Shown: positions 16,702 to 25,155 of the stretch, one piece after another | Layout: every line of letters starts with the position of its first letter | Position numbering within the stretch: position 1 is the stretch's first letter | Assembly (NCBI GenBank): GCA_020724425.1 | Contig: DYGY01000023.1 | Span: forward strand, 1 to 36,565 | Reading direction: 5' to 3' | Source of the DNA: Thermaerobacter marianensis | GTDB lineage: Bacteria > Bacillota > Sulfobacillia > DVGY01 | DNA length: 36,565 nt | Notes under the pieces: generated by a model | What the model was told of the DNA's origin: nothing | Database searches by the model: none | What the model saw: the letters and a program-made list of their open reading frames with translations, nothing else | Program-made: the position numbers and the translations under genes

Positions 16702-18018
16702 CTACTTTTCTGCCAAAGGTAAAGTAAAGTAGAAAGTACTACCTTTGCCCGGCTTACTAATTACACCCACCTCACCATCATGAATATCAATTAAGTGCTT
16801 CACAATTGATAAACCTAAACCAGTACCACCTGAAGCCCGGCTTCTGGCTTTATCAACCCGATAAAACCTCTCAAAGATTCTCCTTTGCTGCTCCTGAGAA
16901 ATACCGATACCAGTGTCCTTAACAGTAACTACAAGATAAGCGCCTTTCTCTCTGGCCGCTACAGATACACGACCACCTTCAGCAGAATACTTAATTGCAT
17001 TCTCAATCAGATTATATAACACCTGCCGGATCTTATCAGAATCAGCATAAACCAGGGGCAAATCATCTTCAACAGAATCCTTAAGAGCAATAGCCTTTTC
17101 CTCAGCTAATAAAGCAAAATCAACAAAGACATCGTTAACAATACTCTTAAGATTCAATGGCTCCACTCTTAATACCACTTCTCCGGCCTCAATCAAAGAA
17201 AGATCAAGTAGATCATCCACAAGCCTACCCATTCTCTTTGATTCTTCATGAATATATGTTAGAAACTTTAGCGCGGACTCCTCATCCTTATAAGCACCTT
17301 CAAGCAAAGTTTCGGAAAACCCCTGAATGGTAGTTAGTGGAGTATGCAACTCATGGGAAACATTAGCAACAAAATCAGTCTTCATCTGATTAAGCAGTTC
17401 CGAGTTAGTAATATCCCTAATAACTAGAAGAATACCACTAAGCTTACGTTCTCTAGGATCAGGCTCAAACACAGGAATAATCTGAACATCAAGATTAAGC
17501 TTGCCATTCTTCTGATACTGCATCGAAAAGTGTTCCGGCTCCATATGTTCAAGAACCTGGTCGATTTTCTCTGTCAAATGCGAGTTAGCAAGAACCTGTA
17601 ATTGGTGTTTTCCACACAGCTTCTCCCCGGTTGACTCAAACAAAACTTCTGCCGCCTGATTGACCAAGACGATACGCTTTTTTGCATTTAAAAGCATAAC
17701 ACTATCTTTCATGTGTGAAAAAACAGCTGATAATTCCGCTCTAGTCTTAGTCAAATCATCTATCTCTGAAGCTAACTGTTCTAACAGAAGACCAGTAACT
17801 ATACTAAGGCGAATATGATCATCCCACAGTGGAGTCCTACGAACATCATAACCCCAAGTTCGCTTAGCAAGCTCAGAATTGCTCCTTAAAATAGAAATTA
17901 CACCCTTCTGTAATTTCTTCTTTGCTTCATATTCCTTCTTTCGATAATAAGAGAGGAAACTCAAAATAATAATTAACAATAACAAGACAATAACTGTAAG
18001 AGTATCCATCAGACTCAC
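16702..18018 (-). CDS. phoR: Phosphate-limitation sensor histidine kinase PhoR
   Basis: 438 residues. One N-terminal transmembrane segment (about 7-25) is followed directly by a cytoplasmic part: a PAS domain (about 90-205, with FSHMKDSVMLLNAKKRIVLV and LLVIRDITN), a HisKA domain with the phosphorylated H222 in VSHELHTPLT, and a HATPase domain with YNLIENAIKYS, VKDTGIGIS and GTGLGLSIVKHL. The large outside loop of Bacillus PhoR is missing, so phosphate is probably sensed through PstSCAB-PhoU or by the PAS domain. The H-box reads HELHTPLT rather than the usual HELRTPLT. It overlaps phoP by 4 nt. Confidence 0.93.
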   Translation of the reverse strand: MSLMDTLTVIVLLLLIIILSFLSYYRKKEYEAKKKLQKGVISILRSNSELAKRTWGYDVRRTPLWDDHIRLSIVTGLLLEQLASEIDDLTKTRAELSAVFSHMKDSVMLLNAKKRIVLVNQAAEVLFESTGEKLCGKHQLQVLANSHLTEKIDQVLEHMEPEHFSMQYQKNGKLNLDVQIIPVFEPDPRERKLSGILLVIRDITNSELLNQMKTDFVANVSHELHTPLTTIQGFSETLLEGAYKDEESALKFLTYIHEESKRMGRLVDDLLDLSLIEAGEVVLRVEPLNLKSIVNDVFVDFALLAEEKAIALKDSVEDDLPLVYADSDKIRQVLYNLIENAIKYSAEGGRVSVAAREKGAYLVVTVKDTGIGISQEQQRRIFERFYRVDKARSRASGGTGLGLSIVKHLIDIHDGEVGVISKPGKGSTFYFTLPLAEK

Positions 18019-18701
18019 CTCATATCCGGAGAAAAGCGATAACCGACACCTCTAACTGTTTCAATTAGATTTTCCTGGGTATGCTCATTTAGTTTTTCTC
18101 TTAAGTGCCGAATATGTACATCGACAGTTCTAGAATCACCTATATAGTCATAGCCCCAGACTCGACGAAGGAGAACATCACGGGAATAGACCTGCCCAGG
18201 AGAATTAGCAAGCGTCTCAAGAATCTTAAATTCTGTTGGAGTCAGAGTCAAAACCATATTGTTAATTCTAGCCTCATAACGATTCTTATCGATAACAAGT
18301 GAACCTCTAACGACCCTTTCAACCTCCTCAGGAACCTCTTCACTTCTTCTAAGAATGGCCTTTACTCTCGCTAACAGCTCTCTAGGACTAAAAGGCTTGG
18401 TGACATAATCATCCGCACCCAATTCTAGTCCTATAATCCGATCAACCTCTTCTTTCTTAGCAGAAAGAATTAGAATCGGGATGCGACTCTCCTGTCTAAT
18501 CCTGCGACACACCTCAAGTCCATCGATTTCAGGAAGCATCAAATCCAGCACAATCAAATCTGGTTTTTCTTCCTTCACCAGACGCAACGCTTCTCTACCA
18601 TCAAAAGCTCTTACAACCTCGTAACCTTCTTTTTTAAGATTAAAAGCAGTAAGCTCTACAATAGCCTCTTCGTCATCCACCACAAGAATCTTATGGGGCA
18701 C
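18015..18701 (-). CDS. phoP: Phosphate response regulator PhoP (OmpR family)
   Basis: Predicted 228 residues. The receiver domain (1-120) has the acidic pair D9-D10 in ILVVDDEE, phosphoacceptor D53 in LIVLDLMLP, and the conserved Lys in YVTKPFSPREL. The C-terminal winged helix (about 130-225) has LTPTEFKILETLANSPG, SRDVLLRRVWGYDY and SRTVDVHIRHLREK. The GTG at 18701 is chosen because GAGGGGGA lies about 7 nt upstream; longer frames would add residues foreign to the family. Phosphorylated by PhoR; predicted to bind the Pho box before pstS. A TAGAAT -10-like element lies upstream but its -35 is unclear. Confidence 0.94.
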   Translation of the reverse strand: MPHKILVVDDEEAIVELTAFNLKKEGYEVVRAFDGREALRLVKEEKPDLIVLDLMLPEIDGLEVCRRIRQESRIPILILSAKKEEVDRIIGLELGADDYVTKPFSPRELLARVKAILRRSEEVPEEVERVVRGSLVIDKNRYEARINNMVLTLTPTEFKILETLANSPGQVYSRDVLLRRVWGYDYIGDSRTVDVHIRHLREKLNEHTQENLIETVRGVGYRFSPDMR

Positions 18702-18739
18702 TGACAATTCCCCCTCTTTTTCATATTCTACCACAAGTA

Positions 18740-18770
18740 TAAACAACAAACGGGGCTGTTACCAGCCCCG
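18740..18770 (-). terminator. Rho-independent terminator of the SASP gene
   Basis: CGGGGCTG (18751-18758) pairs with CAGCCCCG (18763-18770) around a 4-nt loop, followed on the minus strand by TTTGTTGTTTATA. It lies 32 nt after the SASP stop and isolates that gene from phoP. Confidence 0.9.
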
Positions 18771-18802
18771 AAACAGTCCTAAACTCACTTGCCAGATTTT
18801 AG

Positions 18803-19039
18803 TTAACCCTGTGGCTGCTGTGGTGCCTGAGCAAGAGAACTCTCAGCTAGAGCAACCATTCTCCTGACCATCTCACCGCCAACCTTACCACACTGACTTG
18901 ATGGTATATCACCCCAGTAGTCCTCGGAACCCTGGCGTACTGGCAACCCCAATTCAGCAGCAATTTCATATTTCATATTATCCAGAGCCTGATGAGCTTG
19001 AGGAACTAACTGTCTTTTACCCTGATTACCTAATGCCAC
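18803..19039 (-). CDS. Alpha/beta-type small acid-soluble spore protein
   Basis: Predicted 78 residues; binds and protects DNA in dormant spores. The conserved blocks are ALDNMKYEIAAELG (holding the site cut by the germination protease), then VGGEMVRRMVALAE, the second DNA-binding helix. The C-terminus is a short Gln/Pro/Ala tail. The GTG at 19039 is preferred because AAAGGGGG lies about 9 nt upstream; a GTG three codons earlier overlaps the ribosome site. Its presence indicates an endospore former. It should be read by a forespore sigma factor (sigma G), but I could not place a clear sigma-G promoter. Confidence 0.95.
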   Translation of the reverse strand: MALGNQGKRQLVPQAHQALDNMKYEIAAELGLPVRQGSEDYWGDIPSSQCGKVGGEMVRRMVALAESSLAQAPQQPQG

Positions 19040-19189
19040 AAACTTCACCCCCTTTCAAGAAACTATCTATTTCAATGATTAATTTATTGTTGCATCAATA
19101 TTATCTTCAGAAATTTAAATATTATTGCATAAAAAATCTGCAAGTATTACATACTAATAGATTTAAAAACAAGGAACTTTTCGGATAAA

Positions 19190-19219
19190 TTGACATCAAG
19201 AACTGAAGGAGAATATAGC
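19190..19219 (+). promoter_or_regulatory. Probable sigma-A promoter of the MBL-fold gene
   Basis: TTGACA (19190-19195), an 18-nt spacer, and TATAGC (19214-19219), about 53 nt before the ATG. A perfect -35 and a 4/6 -10. Confidence 0.6.
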
Positions 19220-19272
19220 GAATAGCTGAATTAACCTTAGAAAAAGATAATTACACAGGGAGAGACAATAAA

Positions 19273-20148
19273 ATGGAAATTCAGATGATAGCCGAACATA
19301 AAGATTATAAGGCCGGACTAATTCCCGGCCCTACCAATCTTGGTTTAATATTAAAGGATAACAAAGTCCTGCTCATAGATACAGGTCTTGATAGATCTTA
19401 TGGCAAAAAAATACTAAAAACTCTAACAGACGCACAGCTAACACTAGACACCATCTTTATTACCCATGCCCATGCTGATCACTTTGGAGCAGGAGCATAC
19501 CTTAAGGAAGCCACAAACTGTAACGTCTATGCCCCAGCCGGAGAAGAGAACATAATCAGAGAGCCTTCCTACGAACCCATGTATCTATATGGAGGTGCTC
19601 AACCAATACCTCAGTTACAGAATAGATTTCTGCAAGCTCCTCCACTTAAAGCAGTACCCATCAAAGATAAAATTCCTAACTGGGAGGAGCTAGACCTAGT
19701 TCCGTTACCAGGTCATACACCATTTCAAACAGGTATAGCATTAGCAGATACCCTCTACTCAGCTGATGCTTTCTTTGATCCGGAAATTCTTGAAAAACAC
19801 ACTCTCCCTTATTTCGTAAACATTAATAGCACTTTCAATACCTTCAAGGGAATAGTTAAATATGAGTATGTAATCCCAAGCCATGGTCAACCCACAAGAG
19901 ATATCAACAATCCTATCAAGGCTAATACAGATAAGCTAGAGACTATCTTCTCAGAGATACTTCTAGTTCTTGATAAACCCTTAACAACAGATACCATTCT
20001 CTCAAAACTGATCAAAGAGCCAATCAATACAGCTACTCAGTTTTTCCTGCTCCGCAGTGCCTTACAAGCCTATCTTACCTATCTCTATCAGGAAGAGAAA
20101 ATCTCTTGGCATTTCAAAGATAACCTATTTCTCTGGGAAAGGATATAG
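19273..20148 (+). CDS. MBL-fold metal-dependent hydrolase
   Basis: 291 residues. The metallo-beta-lactamase fold is shown by THAHADHFGAG (H65, H67, D69, H70), a third His in PLPGHTPFQTG, an Asp in YSADAFFD, and the last His in VIPSHGQP. The core spans about 1-215; the C-terminal 75 residues form a helical, winged-helix-like extension common in the RNase Z/glyoxalase II-like branch with a BLACT-type end. The substrate cannot be told from sequence; thioester or lactone hydrolysis is typical. GGGAGAG precedes the ATG. The NSS transporter gene follows 40 nt downstream, so cotranscription is likely. Confidence 0.88.
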   Translation: MEIQMIAEHKDYKAGLIPGPTNLGLILKDNKVLLIDTGLDRSYGKKILKTLTDAQLTLDTIFITHAHADHFGAGAYLKEATNCNVYAPAGEENIIREPSYEPMYLYGGAQPIPQLQNRFLQAPPLKAVPIKDKIPNWEELDLVPLPGHTPFQTGIALADTLYSADAFFDPEILEKHTLPYFVNINSTFNTFKGIVKYEYVIPSHGQPTRDINNPIKANTDKLETIFSEILLVLDKPLTTDTILSKLIKEPINTATQFFLLRSALQAYLTYLYQEEKISWHFKDNLFLWERI

Positions 20149-20153
20149 CCTGA

Positions 20154-20177
20154 CCTGATGGTTAGAATACCATCAGG
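20154..20177 (+). promoter_or_regulatory. Hairpin that overlaps the ribosome site of the NSS transporter gene
   Basis: CCTGATGGT (20154-20162) and ACCATCAGG (20169-20177) form a perfect 9-bp stem with the 6-nt loop TAGAAT. The right arm includes the AGG that begins the ribosome site AGGAGGG (20175-20181) of the TTG-started gene at 20189. There is no T-run after it, so it is not a terminator. It could reduce translation of the transporter relative to the MBL gene. Confidence 0.6.
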
Positions 20178-20188
20178 AGGGATTATCA

Positions 20189-21535
20189 TTGAGGGATCAG
20201 TGGAACTCTAGAATCGGTTTCATACTAGCAAGCATCGGTTCAGCCGTAGGCCTAGGTAATATTTGGCGTTTTCCCACTGTGACCGCAGAAAATGGTGGGG
20301 GTGCTTTTCTTTTTGTCTACCTTATCGTCGTTCTGATCATAGGTGTACCCGTCATGATTATAGAACTAACTCTTGGTCGCAAAAGCCAGACAAACGTAGT
20401 TTCCACATTTGACACCTTAACAAACCACCCATTCTGGAGTAAGATAGGTTTCATAGGGCTCATCTCAGCATTAGTAGTACTCTCATTCTATGCCGTTATA
20501 GCTGGCTGGGTCATCCTCTACTTCTTCTTTGCTCTCGTCGGTAGACTTAGCCTAACTTCTGCAAATGATCTCTTAGTGTTTTTTGATACTATGATAGCTC
20601 ATCCCTACCTATCAACCCTAGGCTTAATCATATTTCTAACCTTTACGCTTCTTATAGTAATGACTGGAGTCTCTAAAGGCATTGAACGGTTTAGCAAGTT
20701 TTCAATGCCTTCAGTAATCATACTCCTTATAATTCTTTTTGCGAGAACCATAACTTTAGAAGGTTCCTTTGAAGGATTAATTTGGTTCCTCTCACCCCGG
20801 CTAGAAGATGTCACCTTATCAGTAGCCTTAAATGCCATAGGGCAAGTGTTCTTTAGTTTCAGCCTAGGTATGGGTATCCTCCTTACCTATGGAAGCTACC
20901 TTGCCAAAGACACGAATATACCTTCAAACTCATTGATTATTAGTATCTCCGATGTCTTAGTAGCAATCCTTGCAGGAGCTATAGTGATCCCAGCTCTCTT
21001 TGCTTTTAATCTTGAGTTAGAGACTGGTCCGGGACTAATCTTTGTAACTATTCCCGCAGTTTTCAACACCCTGCCATTAGGATCCTTATGGACCAGTGTC
21101 TTCTTCCTTTTGCTAGCTTTTGCAGCCTTAACCTCCTCTGTTTCTTTTCTTGAGGTTTTAACAGCATACACTGTTGACAAATTTAAGCAACCGAGAAAAA
21201 ATGCTACTATCCTAGCTACTTTCTCTGTCTTTATCTTAGGACTTCCTTCAGCTTTAGCTGCAGGCCCACTTGATTTTTTCACTGTCCGTGGTATGAACTT
21301 TCTAGATCTAGTAGACACTTTTTCTTCTACCGTGCTTTTACCCCTATCAGGCCTACTAATTGTTCTCTTTACCGGCTGGGTCTGGGGTAACAAAACAGCA
21401 ATAAAGGAAATCCAACAAGGAGCTCCTGCATTCAATGAAGAGAACTTAATAGCATCCTTATGGTCAATACTAGTAAAGTATCTAATTCCATTAGCAATTC
21501 TCTATATATTTATCACAGGCTTTTTGGCTGGCTAG
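20189..21535 (+). CDS. Sodium-dependent transporter, NSS (SNF/LeuT) family
   Basis: 448 residues, about 11-12 transmembrane helices; symports Na+ with amino acids or related amines. The first helix holds the family signature GSAVGLGNIWRFP (about residues 17-29), with unwound-helix residues for the sodium and substrate site; a GQVFFSFSLGMG block marks helix 6. The TTG start follows AGGAGGG by 7 nt. The substrate cannot be predicted; the neighbour is an MBL hydrolase. The last 23 nt overlap the end of the convergent RND gene. Confidence 0.92.
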   Translation: MRDQWNSRIGFILASIGSAVGLGNIWRFPTVTAENGGGAFLFVYLIVVLIIGVPVMIIELTLGRKSQTNVVSTFDTLTNHPFWSKIGFIGLISALVVLSFYAVIAGWVILYFFFALVGRLSLTSANDLLVFFDTMIAHPYLSTLGLIIFLTFTLLIVMTGVSKGIERFSKFSMPSVIILLIILFARTITLEGSFEGLIWFLSPRLEDVTLSVALNAIGQVFFSFSLGMGILLTYGSYLAKDTNIPSNSLIISISDVLVAILAGAIVIPALFAFNLELETGPGLIFVTIPAVFNTLPLGSLWTSVFFLLLAFAALTSSVSFLEVLTAYTVDKFKQPRKNATILATFSVFILGLPSALAAGPLDFFTVRGMNFLDLVDTFSSTVLLPLSGLLIVLFTGWVWGNKTAIKEIQQGAPAFNEENLIASLWSILVKYLIPLAILYIFITGFLAG

Positions 21536-23882
21536 ATTTCCTGCGTAACATAACAGCTATTGCCGGTAAAGCAACTAATGCTGCTAACAAGACAGCCCCT
21601 ACGCCCCAAAACAAAGCTAAACCCATACTAGCTGTGCCCCTATGACTTGCCATAGCTAAGCTACCAAGAGCCAACATACTAGTTAAACCCGAAACAGTAA
21701 CCCCTTTGCCAACAGTAGCAAGACTATCAGAAATACTCTCCTGGCCATTAGCCAGACGTTGAACCAAATGAATTCCGGCATCAATACCAATACCTAATAT
21801 CAAAGGAATAGCTACAAGACTGACAATATTCCACTGGTAACCGGTCAGAGCTGTAAATCCTAACAGCCATAACACCCCTAAACCAAGAGGTAGTGCACTC
21901 AAAATCACAAGACCTATTCTCTTGAAGTTTAGCAACAAAATCAACAAAACCAGCCCTGCTGCTAGAGGAGCACTAACCATAAGATCTTTTTGAGAATATT
22001 CAATAAAGGCCTCATAAACAATAGTACCACCAGTAGCATTAGGGTCTATGTCCCTGATATCCCTACTAAAATCCAACCAGGCATCACTAGCCCAGATATC
22101 ACCCTCAGGAAAACTATAGATAAAATACTGACCATCCTGATAATAATGAGACTGCATATTCAGAGGCAAATCATTAATATCCATCATCGCCACAGGAAGT
22201 ATATCCTTTGTATAAGATATCTCCTCTAGCAACATTAGCAAATCTTCATTACCTGGATCATACTCTAGTAGGCTCTCTAGATAACTCTCAGTATCTTCTA
22301 GACCCACACGTATATCCTCTATAATATCCAACTTTCTCTCCTGATCTTCAGGTAAAACCATACTTAGAGTATCAACCTCTTTAACAAGATTAACTTCTGC
22401 TAACCTCTCGGCTAACTCTCTAGCTTCCTCTAAAGTCTCTGCTGTGGATAAAGTATACTCCATCGAAGTACCATAAACCTCAACTAGCTTCTGATTATTT
22501 TTCAATGACTCCATATCTTCAGGCAACATGTCATAATATGAATTATTCATACTAGTCTGTGGCACATAGATGAGAGCAACCAGAGTAATAGCTAGAATAA
22601 CGCCCAAAAATACCCCTGGCATCCTCTCAATTGCTAAAGCTGTTTTTCTAAGGAAGATAAACTCCCCTGCCCCATTCTTCTTGTTCTTCCGCTTATCCCA
22701 AAATAGCAAAATAGAAGGCAAAACAAATAACATACTAATTAAAGCCAGCAATACTCCTACACCAGCAGTTAGACCTAATTCACGAATCCCCTTACTACTA
22801 CTTAAAAGCAAAGAGAAAAAAACAGCTGCAGTTGTAAAAGCACCAGTAATTACTCCCCTACCAGTCCTAGTTACAGCTAACATATGAGCCTCCTCAGGCT
22901 CCTTCCCACCGTTTCTCTCTAAGGTATATCTAGTAAAGATATGAACACCATAATCGACACCAAGACCTAATACAATAACTCCAAAAGCTGCACTAATAAA
23001 GTTAAGACTCCCGATAGTAAACCCAGTAAACCCAAAAGTCCAAGCAACAGCCATCAAAAGAGAAACACCCATAAACATAGGAGCCCACCAGGTCCTAAAA
23101 GAGAGAATCAGCAAAGCCAGAATAGCCAAAAAAGCCAGAATATTAGTATAACTAATATCATTCAGCAAAATCTGATATTCTTCCAATAGCATCACCGGCA
23201 TACCCATAACAGTTATCTCAACATCGGGATAATCAGCCCTAAAAACCTCTAAAGTCCGATCAACCTCAGCCAACATATTTTCAGTAAAAAGAAGATTAGC
23301 AGTATCACCTGCCGGTCTTGCCGATAAATATAACATCCTTTCGTCTTCAGACAAGAAAGGATTAACATCTGTATCCTCCTCAAAAAGCTCCTTTACCCCC
23401 ACAGGCAGATCCTCATAGACAGCATCTATGTCTAATGCTACACCCATTTGGATACCCCAAAGTAAAGCTTGTTGTTGTTCCTTAACAACTTCTTCTAACT
23501 CTACTAGTTCCTCATATTCTAGATAAAGCATCCCATAAGATTCCCAATCAATATCAAGCTCAAAAGCAACATACTCAATACTCTCTAAAGCTTCCAAATC
23601 CTTAGCAATCTCTTGAGCAAGCCCTTCTTTCCTTTCCCTCTCTCCCTCCTTAGTTTCAAGGAGAATAACTAAGTTATCCATGCCACCATAATTCTCAGTT
23701 ACCTCTATATATCTTTGTGATACCTTAGAATTTTCCGGTAACATACTGGCATAACTCATATCTAGAGTCAAAGTACTAGCACTCCAGACAGCTAAAGCTG
23801 TAACAAGCACAGCCAACACTAAAATAAGCTTATAATTCTTATATGTCCTTTTAGCAATAGCCCCTAACAATCTATCAAGCAT
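21513..23882 (-). CDS. RND/MMPL-family exporter
   Basis: 789 residues in two homologous halves, each with one transmembrane helix, a large outside loop, and a bundle of five or six helices. The conserved helix-4 proton-relay motifs are VIVLGLGVDYGVHIFTR and LILGIGIDAGIHLVQR. This belongs to the HpnN/MMPL branch, which moves lipids, hopanoids or other hydrophobic compounds, powered by the proton or sodium gradient. No periplasmic adaptor gene is nearby, as expected for a single-membrane cell. The ATG overlaps the end of the TetR gene (8 nt), so it is coupled to its probable regulator. GGAGGG lies before the start. Confidence 0.9.
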   Translation of the reverse strand: MLDRLLGAIAKRTYKNYKLILVLAVLVTALAVWSASTLTLDMSYASMLPENSKVSQRYIEVTENYGGMDNLVILLETKEGERERKEGLAQEIAKDLEALESIEYVAFELDIDWESYGMLYLEYEELVELEEVVKEQQQALLWGIQMGVALDIDAVYEDLPVGVKELFEEDTDVNPFLSEDERMLYLSARPAGDTANLLFTENMLAEVDRTLEVFRADYPDVEITVMGMPVMLLEEYQILLNDISYTNILAFLAILALLILSFRTWWAPMFMGVSLLMAVAWTFGFTGFTIGSLNFISAAFGVIVLGLGVDYGVHIFTRYTLERNGGKEPEEAHMLAVTRTGRGVITGAFTTAAVFFSLLLSSSKGIRELGLTAGVGVLLALISMLFVLPSILLFWDKRKNKKNGAGEFIFLRKTALAIERMPGVFLGVILAITLVALIYVPQTSMNNSYYDMLPEDMESLKNNQKLVEVYGTSMEYTLSTAETLEEARELAERLAEVNLVKEVDTLSMVLPEDQERKLDIIEDIRVGLEDTESYLESLLEYDPGNEDLLMLLEEISYTKDILPVAMMDINDLPLNMQSHYYQDGQYFIYSFPEGDIWASDAWLDFSRDIRDIDPNATGGTIVYEAFIEYSQKDLMVSAPLAAGLVLLILLLNFKRIGLVILSALPLGLGVLWLLGFTALTGYQWNIVSLVAIPLILGIGIDAGIHLVQRLANGQESISDSLATVGKGVTVSGLTSMLALGSLAMASHRGTASMGLALFWGVGAVLLAALVALPAIAVMLRRKSSQPKSL

Positions 23883-24468
23883 TTACATGTCCCTCCACAA
23901 CATTTGAGCCAATCATCCTTAAAATTGGCTCTTTCATCTCCATAAGATTATAATTTTCAAACAGAAGTGACTGAAACATTACCCCATCAAACATAGCCGA
24001 AACAATTCTTACCACGCCTTTAATATCAAGATCACTTCTAAACTCTCCCTTTGCAATTCCCTCTTTAATTACCTCCTCAAGCAACTCTAAATTCCTGCTA
24101 TAAGCTTCTTTAATTAAAGCAATCAAATCTGCATCATCTGCATCTTTTCCCTCAAAGACCATCGTCCTTAACAAAGAAATCAAATCTGGGTTATTCTGAT
24201 AATACTCTAAATATGCAGACACACCAGCCTCCAACCTGTCCCAGACAGACCCCTCACCCCTAAGAATATCTTCAGTGATAATATCTATCTCAACAAAGGC
24301 ATACTGAAAAACAGCCAAAAACAAATCCCTTTTATTAGCATAATGCCAATACAAAGCCCCCTTAGTTACCCCAGCTCGACTAGCTATCTCATCCATCGTA
24401 GCACCATAATAGCCATACTCAGCAAAAGTATTAATAGCCGCAGACAATATCTCATGTTTCTTATTCAC
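23875..24468 (-). CDS. TetR/AcrR-family repressor
   Basis: 197 residues. The N-terminal helix-turn-helix is clear: ATMDEIASRAGVTKGALYWHY, followed by ANKRDLFLAVF; the C-terminal all-helical part binds an unknown ligand and forms dimers. The GTG start follows TGGAGGTG by 5 nt. An operator-like palindrome (24483-24500) lies just upstream. The gene overlaps the RND exporter by 8 nt, so I infer autoregulation and control of the exporter. Confidence 0.93.
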   Translation of the reverse strand: MNKKHEILSAAINTFAEYGYYGATMDEIASRAGVTKGALYWHYANKRDLFLAVFQYAFVEIDIITEDILRGEGSVWDRLEAGVSAYLEYYQNNPDLISLLRTMVFEGKDADDADLIALIKEAYSRNLELLEEVIKEGIAKGEFRSDLDIKGVVRIVSAMFDGVMFQSLLFENYNLMEMKEPILRMIGSNVVEGHVNA

Positions 24469-24482
24469 TTCTACACCTCCAT

Positions 24483-24500
24483 ACTAACCGTTTAGTTAGT
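24483..24500. promoter_or_regulatory. Operator-like palindrome upstream of the tetR-RND operon
   Basis: ACTAACCGTTTAGTTAGT: ACTAAC and GTTAGT form 6-bp perfect arms with a 6-nt centre, 14 nt before the GTG start. TAAC-CG-type palindromes are common TetR targets. A TATACT -10-like hexamer lies next to it (about 24503-24508, minus strand), so binding would block initiation. Confidence 0.7.
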
Positions 24501-24512
24501 TATGAGTATATC

Positions 24513-24540
24513 ATAACCCTACCACTTTGGGTAGGGTTAT
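24513..24540. other. Perfect 11-bp inverted repeat of unknown role
   Basis: ATAACCCTACC (24513-24523) and GGTAGGGTTAT (24530-24540) with the 6-nt loop ACTTTG. There is no T-run on either strand. It is the first of a chain of hairpins that continues to the terminator at 24605-24639. It lies in the spacer upstream of tetR, so it could form in a plus-strand transcript or as a cruciform. Confidence 0.6.
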
Positions 24541-24604
24541 GCTTAAACTTAAAACTCTATCACCTTGGTATATATGGTGGAGTCTTATGCACTGTGCAGT
24601 TTTT

Positions 24605-24640
24605 AAAAATCCCCCTTTAGTTGCCAAGGGGGGATTTTTT
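24605..24640. terminator. Bidirectional rho-independent terminator
   Basis: AAAAATCCCCC (24605-24615) pairs with GGGGGATTTTT (24629-24639), with extra TT-AA pairs inside. Plus strand: TTTTTT follows. Minus strand: the AT part and further T follow. On the minus strand it ends the ytaF-GNAT transcript. On the plus strand there is no annotated gene upstream. Confidence 0.85.
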
Positions 24641-24665
24641 GTCTTGTCAAATTTTATAAGGTTAA

Positions 24666-24708
24666 CTGATTCCGGTGTATGTTCTTACCCGCTTTGGGTA
24701 GGAATCAG
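24666..24708. other. Nested inverted repeat across the GNAT stop codon
   Basis: CTGATTCC (24666-24673) pairs with GGAATCAG (24701-24708), and inside it TACCC (24686-24690) pairs with GGGTA (24696-24700) around GCTTT. The outer arm includes the stop codon of the GNAT gene. The loop side CTTTGGGTAGG (24692-24702) repeats exactly the sequence at 24525-24535. Confidence 0.5.
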
Positions 24709-25124
24709 ATTTCCTTGCGCATGTGAAGTTCCCTATGATAGGTTTGAAAACCTAAACCCTGGTAAAGATTCAAAGCAGCTTCATTGTCAGCGTATACATG
24801 CAGATCTAACACCCTTATTCCCTTTTCCTTAGCTATCCTTTCAGCTTCTTCCATAAGAGTTGTTGCTCCACCCTGACCACGGAAGTCCTCCCGAATAACT
24901 ACTCCTCTGATGTACCCAAGATGCTCTTCTTCACCTTCTCCGATGACCAACTCAGCCTTTCCAACTACCTCACCTTCATCTTCTAAAATTAGAAAGACCG
25001 TTTCCAGAATGATACTCGGATCAACCGGAGCAAAATATTCTTCAATTCTTCGCTGTAATTCCATATCCCCAGAAAGTGCCTCCAGGATATGCATATCTTT
25101 TTCATCTGCGACCCTAACGTCCAC
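24705..25124 (-). CDS. GNAT-family N-acetyltransferase
   Basis: Predicted 139 residues; transfers an acetyl group from acetyl-CoA to an amine. The fold is seen in LILEDEGEVVGKAELVIG (beta 2-4), LGYIRGVVIREDFRGQGGATTLM (acetyl-CoA pyrophosphate loop, RGQGGA), and DLHVYADNEAALNLYQGLGFQTY (motif B with the usual N-x-x-A-x-x-x-Y). The GTG at 25124 is chosen because GGGGAGG precedes it by 8 nt; the longer frame overlaps ytaF and would add an unusual aromatic-rich leader. The substrate is unknown. Confidence 0.88.
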   Translation of the reverse strand: MDVRVADEKDMHILEALSGDMELQRRIEEYFAPVDPSIILETVFLILEDEGEVVGKAELVIGEGEEEHLGYIRGVVIREDFRGQGGATTLMEEAERIAKEKGIRVLDLHVYADNEAALNLYQGLGFQTYHRELHMRKEI

Positions 25125-25155
25125 AAGATATTCCTCCCCTAAAACTATACTAGGT

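Noticed and set aside
19049-19272. Sigma-G promoter for the SASP gene
   Set aside because: The gene is surely sporulation controlled, but I found no -35/-10 pair with correct spacing, so I do not annotate it.
20896-21435. 179-codon open frame on the minus strand
   Set aside because: It is antisense to the clear NSS transporter, has low-complexity Lys/Arg/Ser composition, no ribosome site and no family motif.
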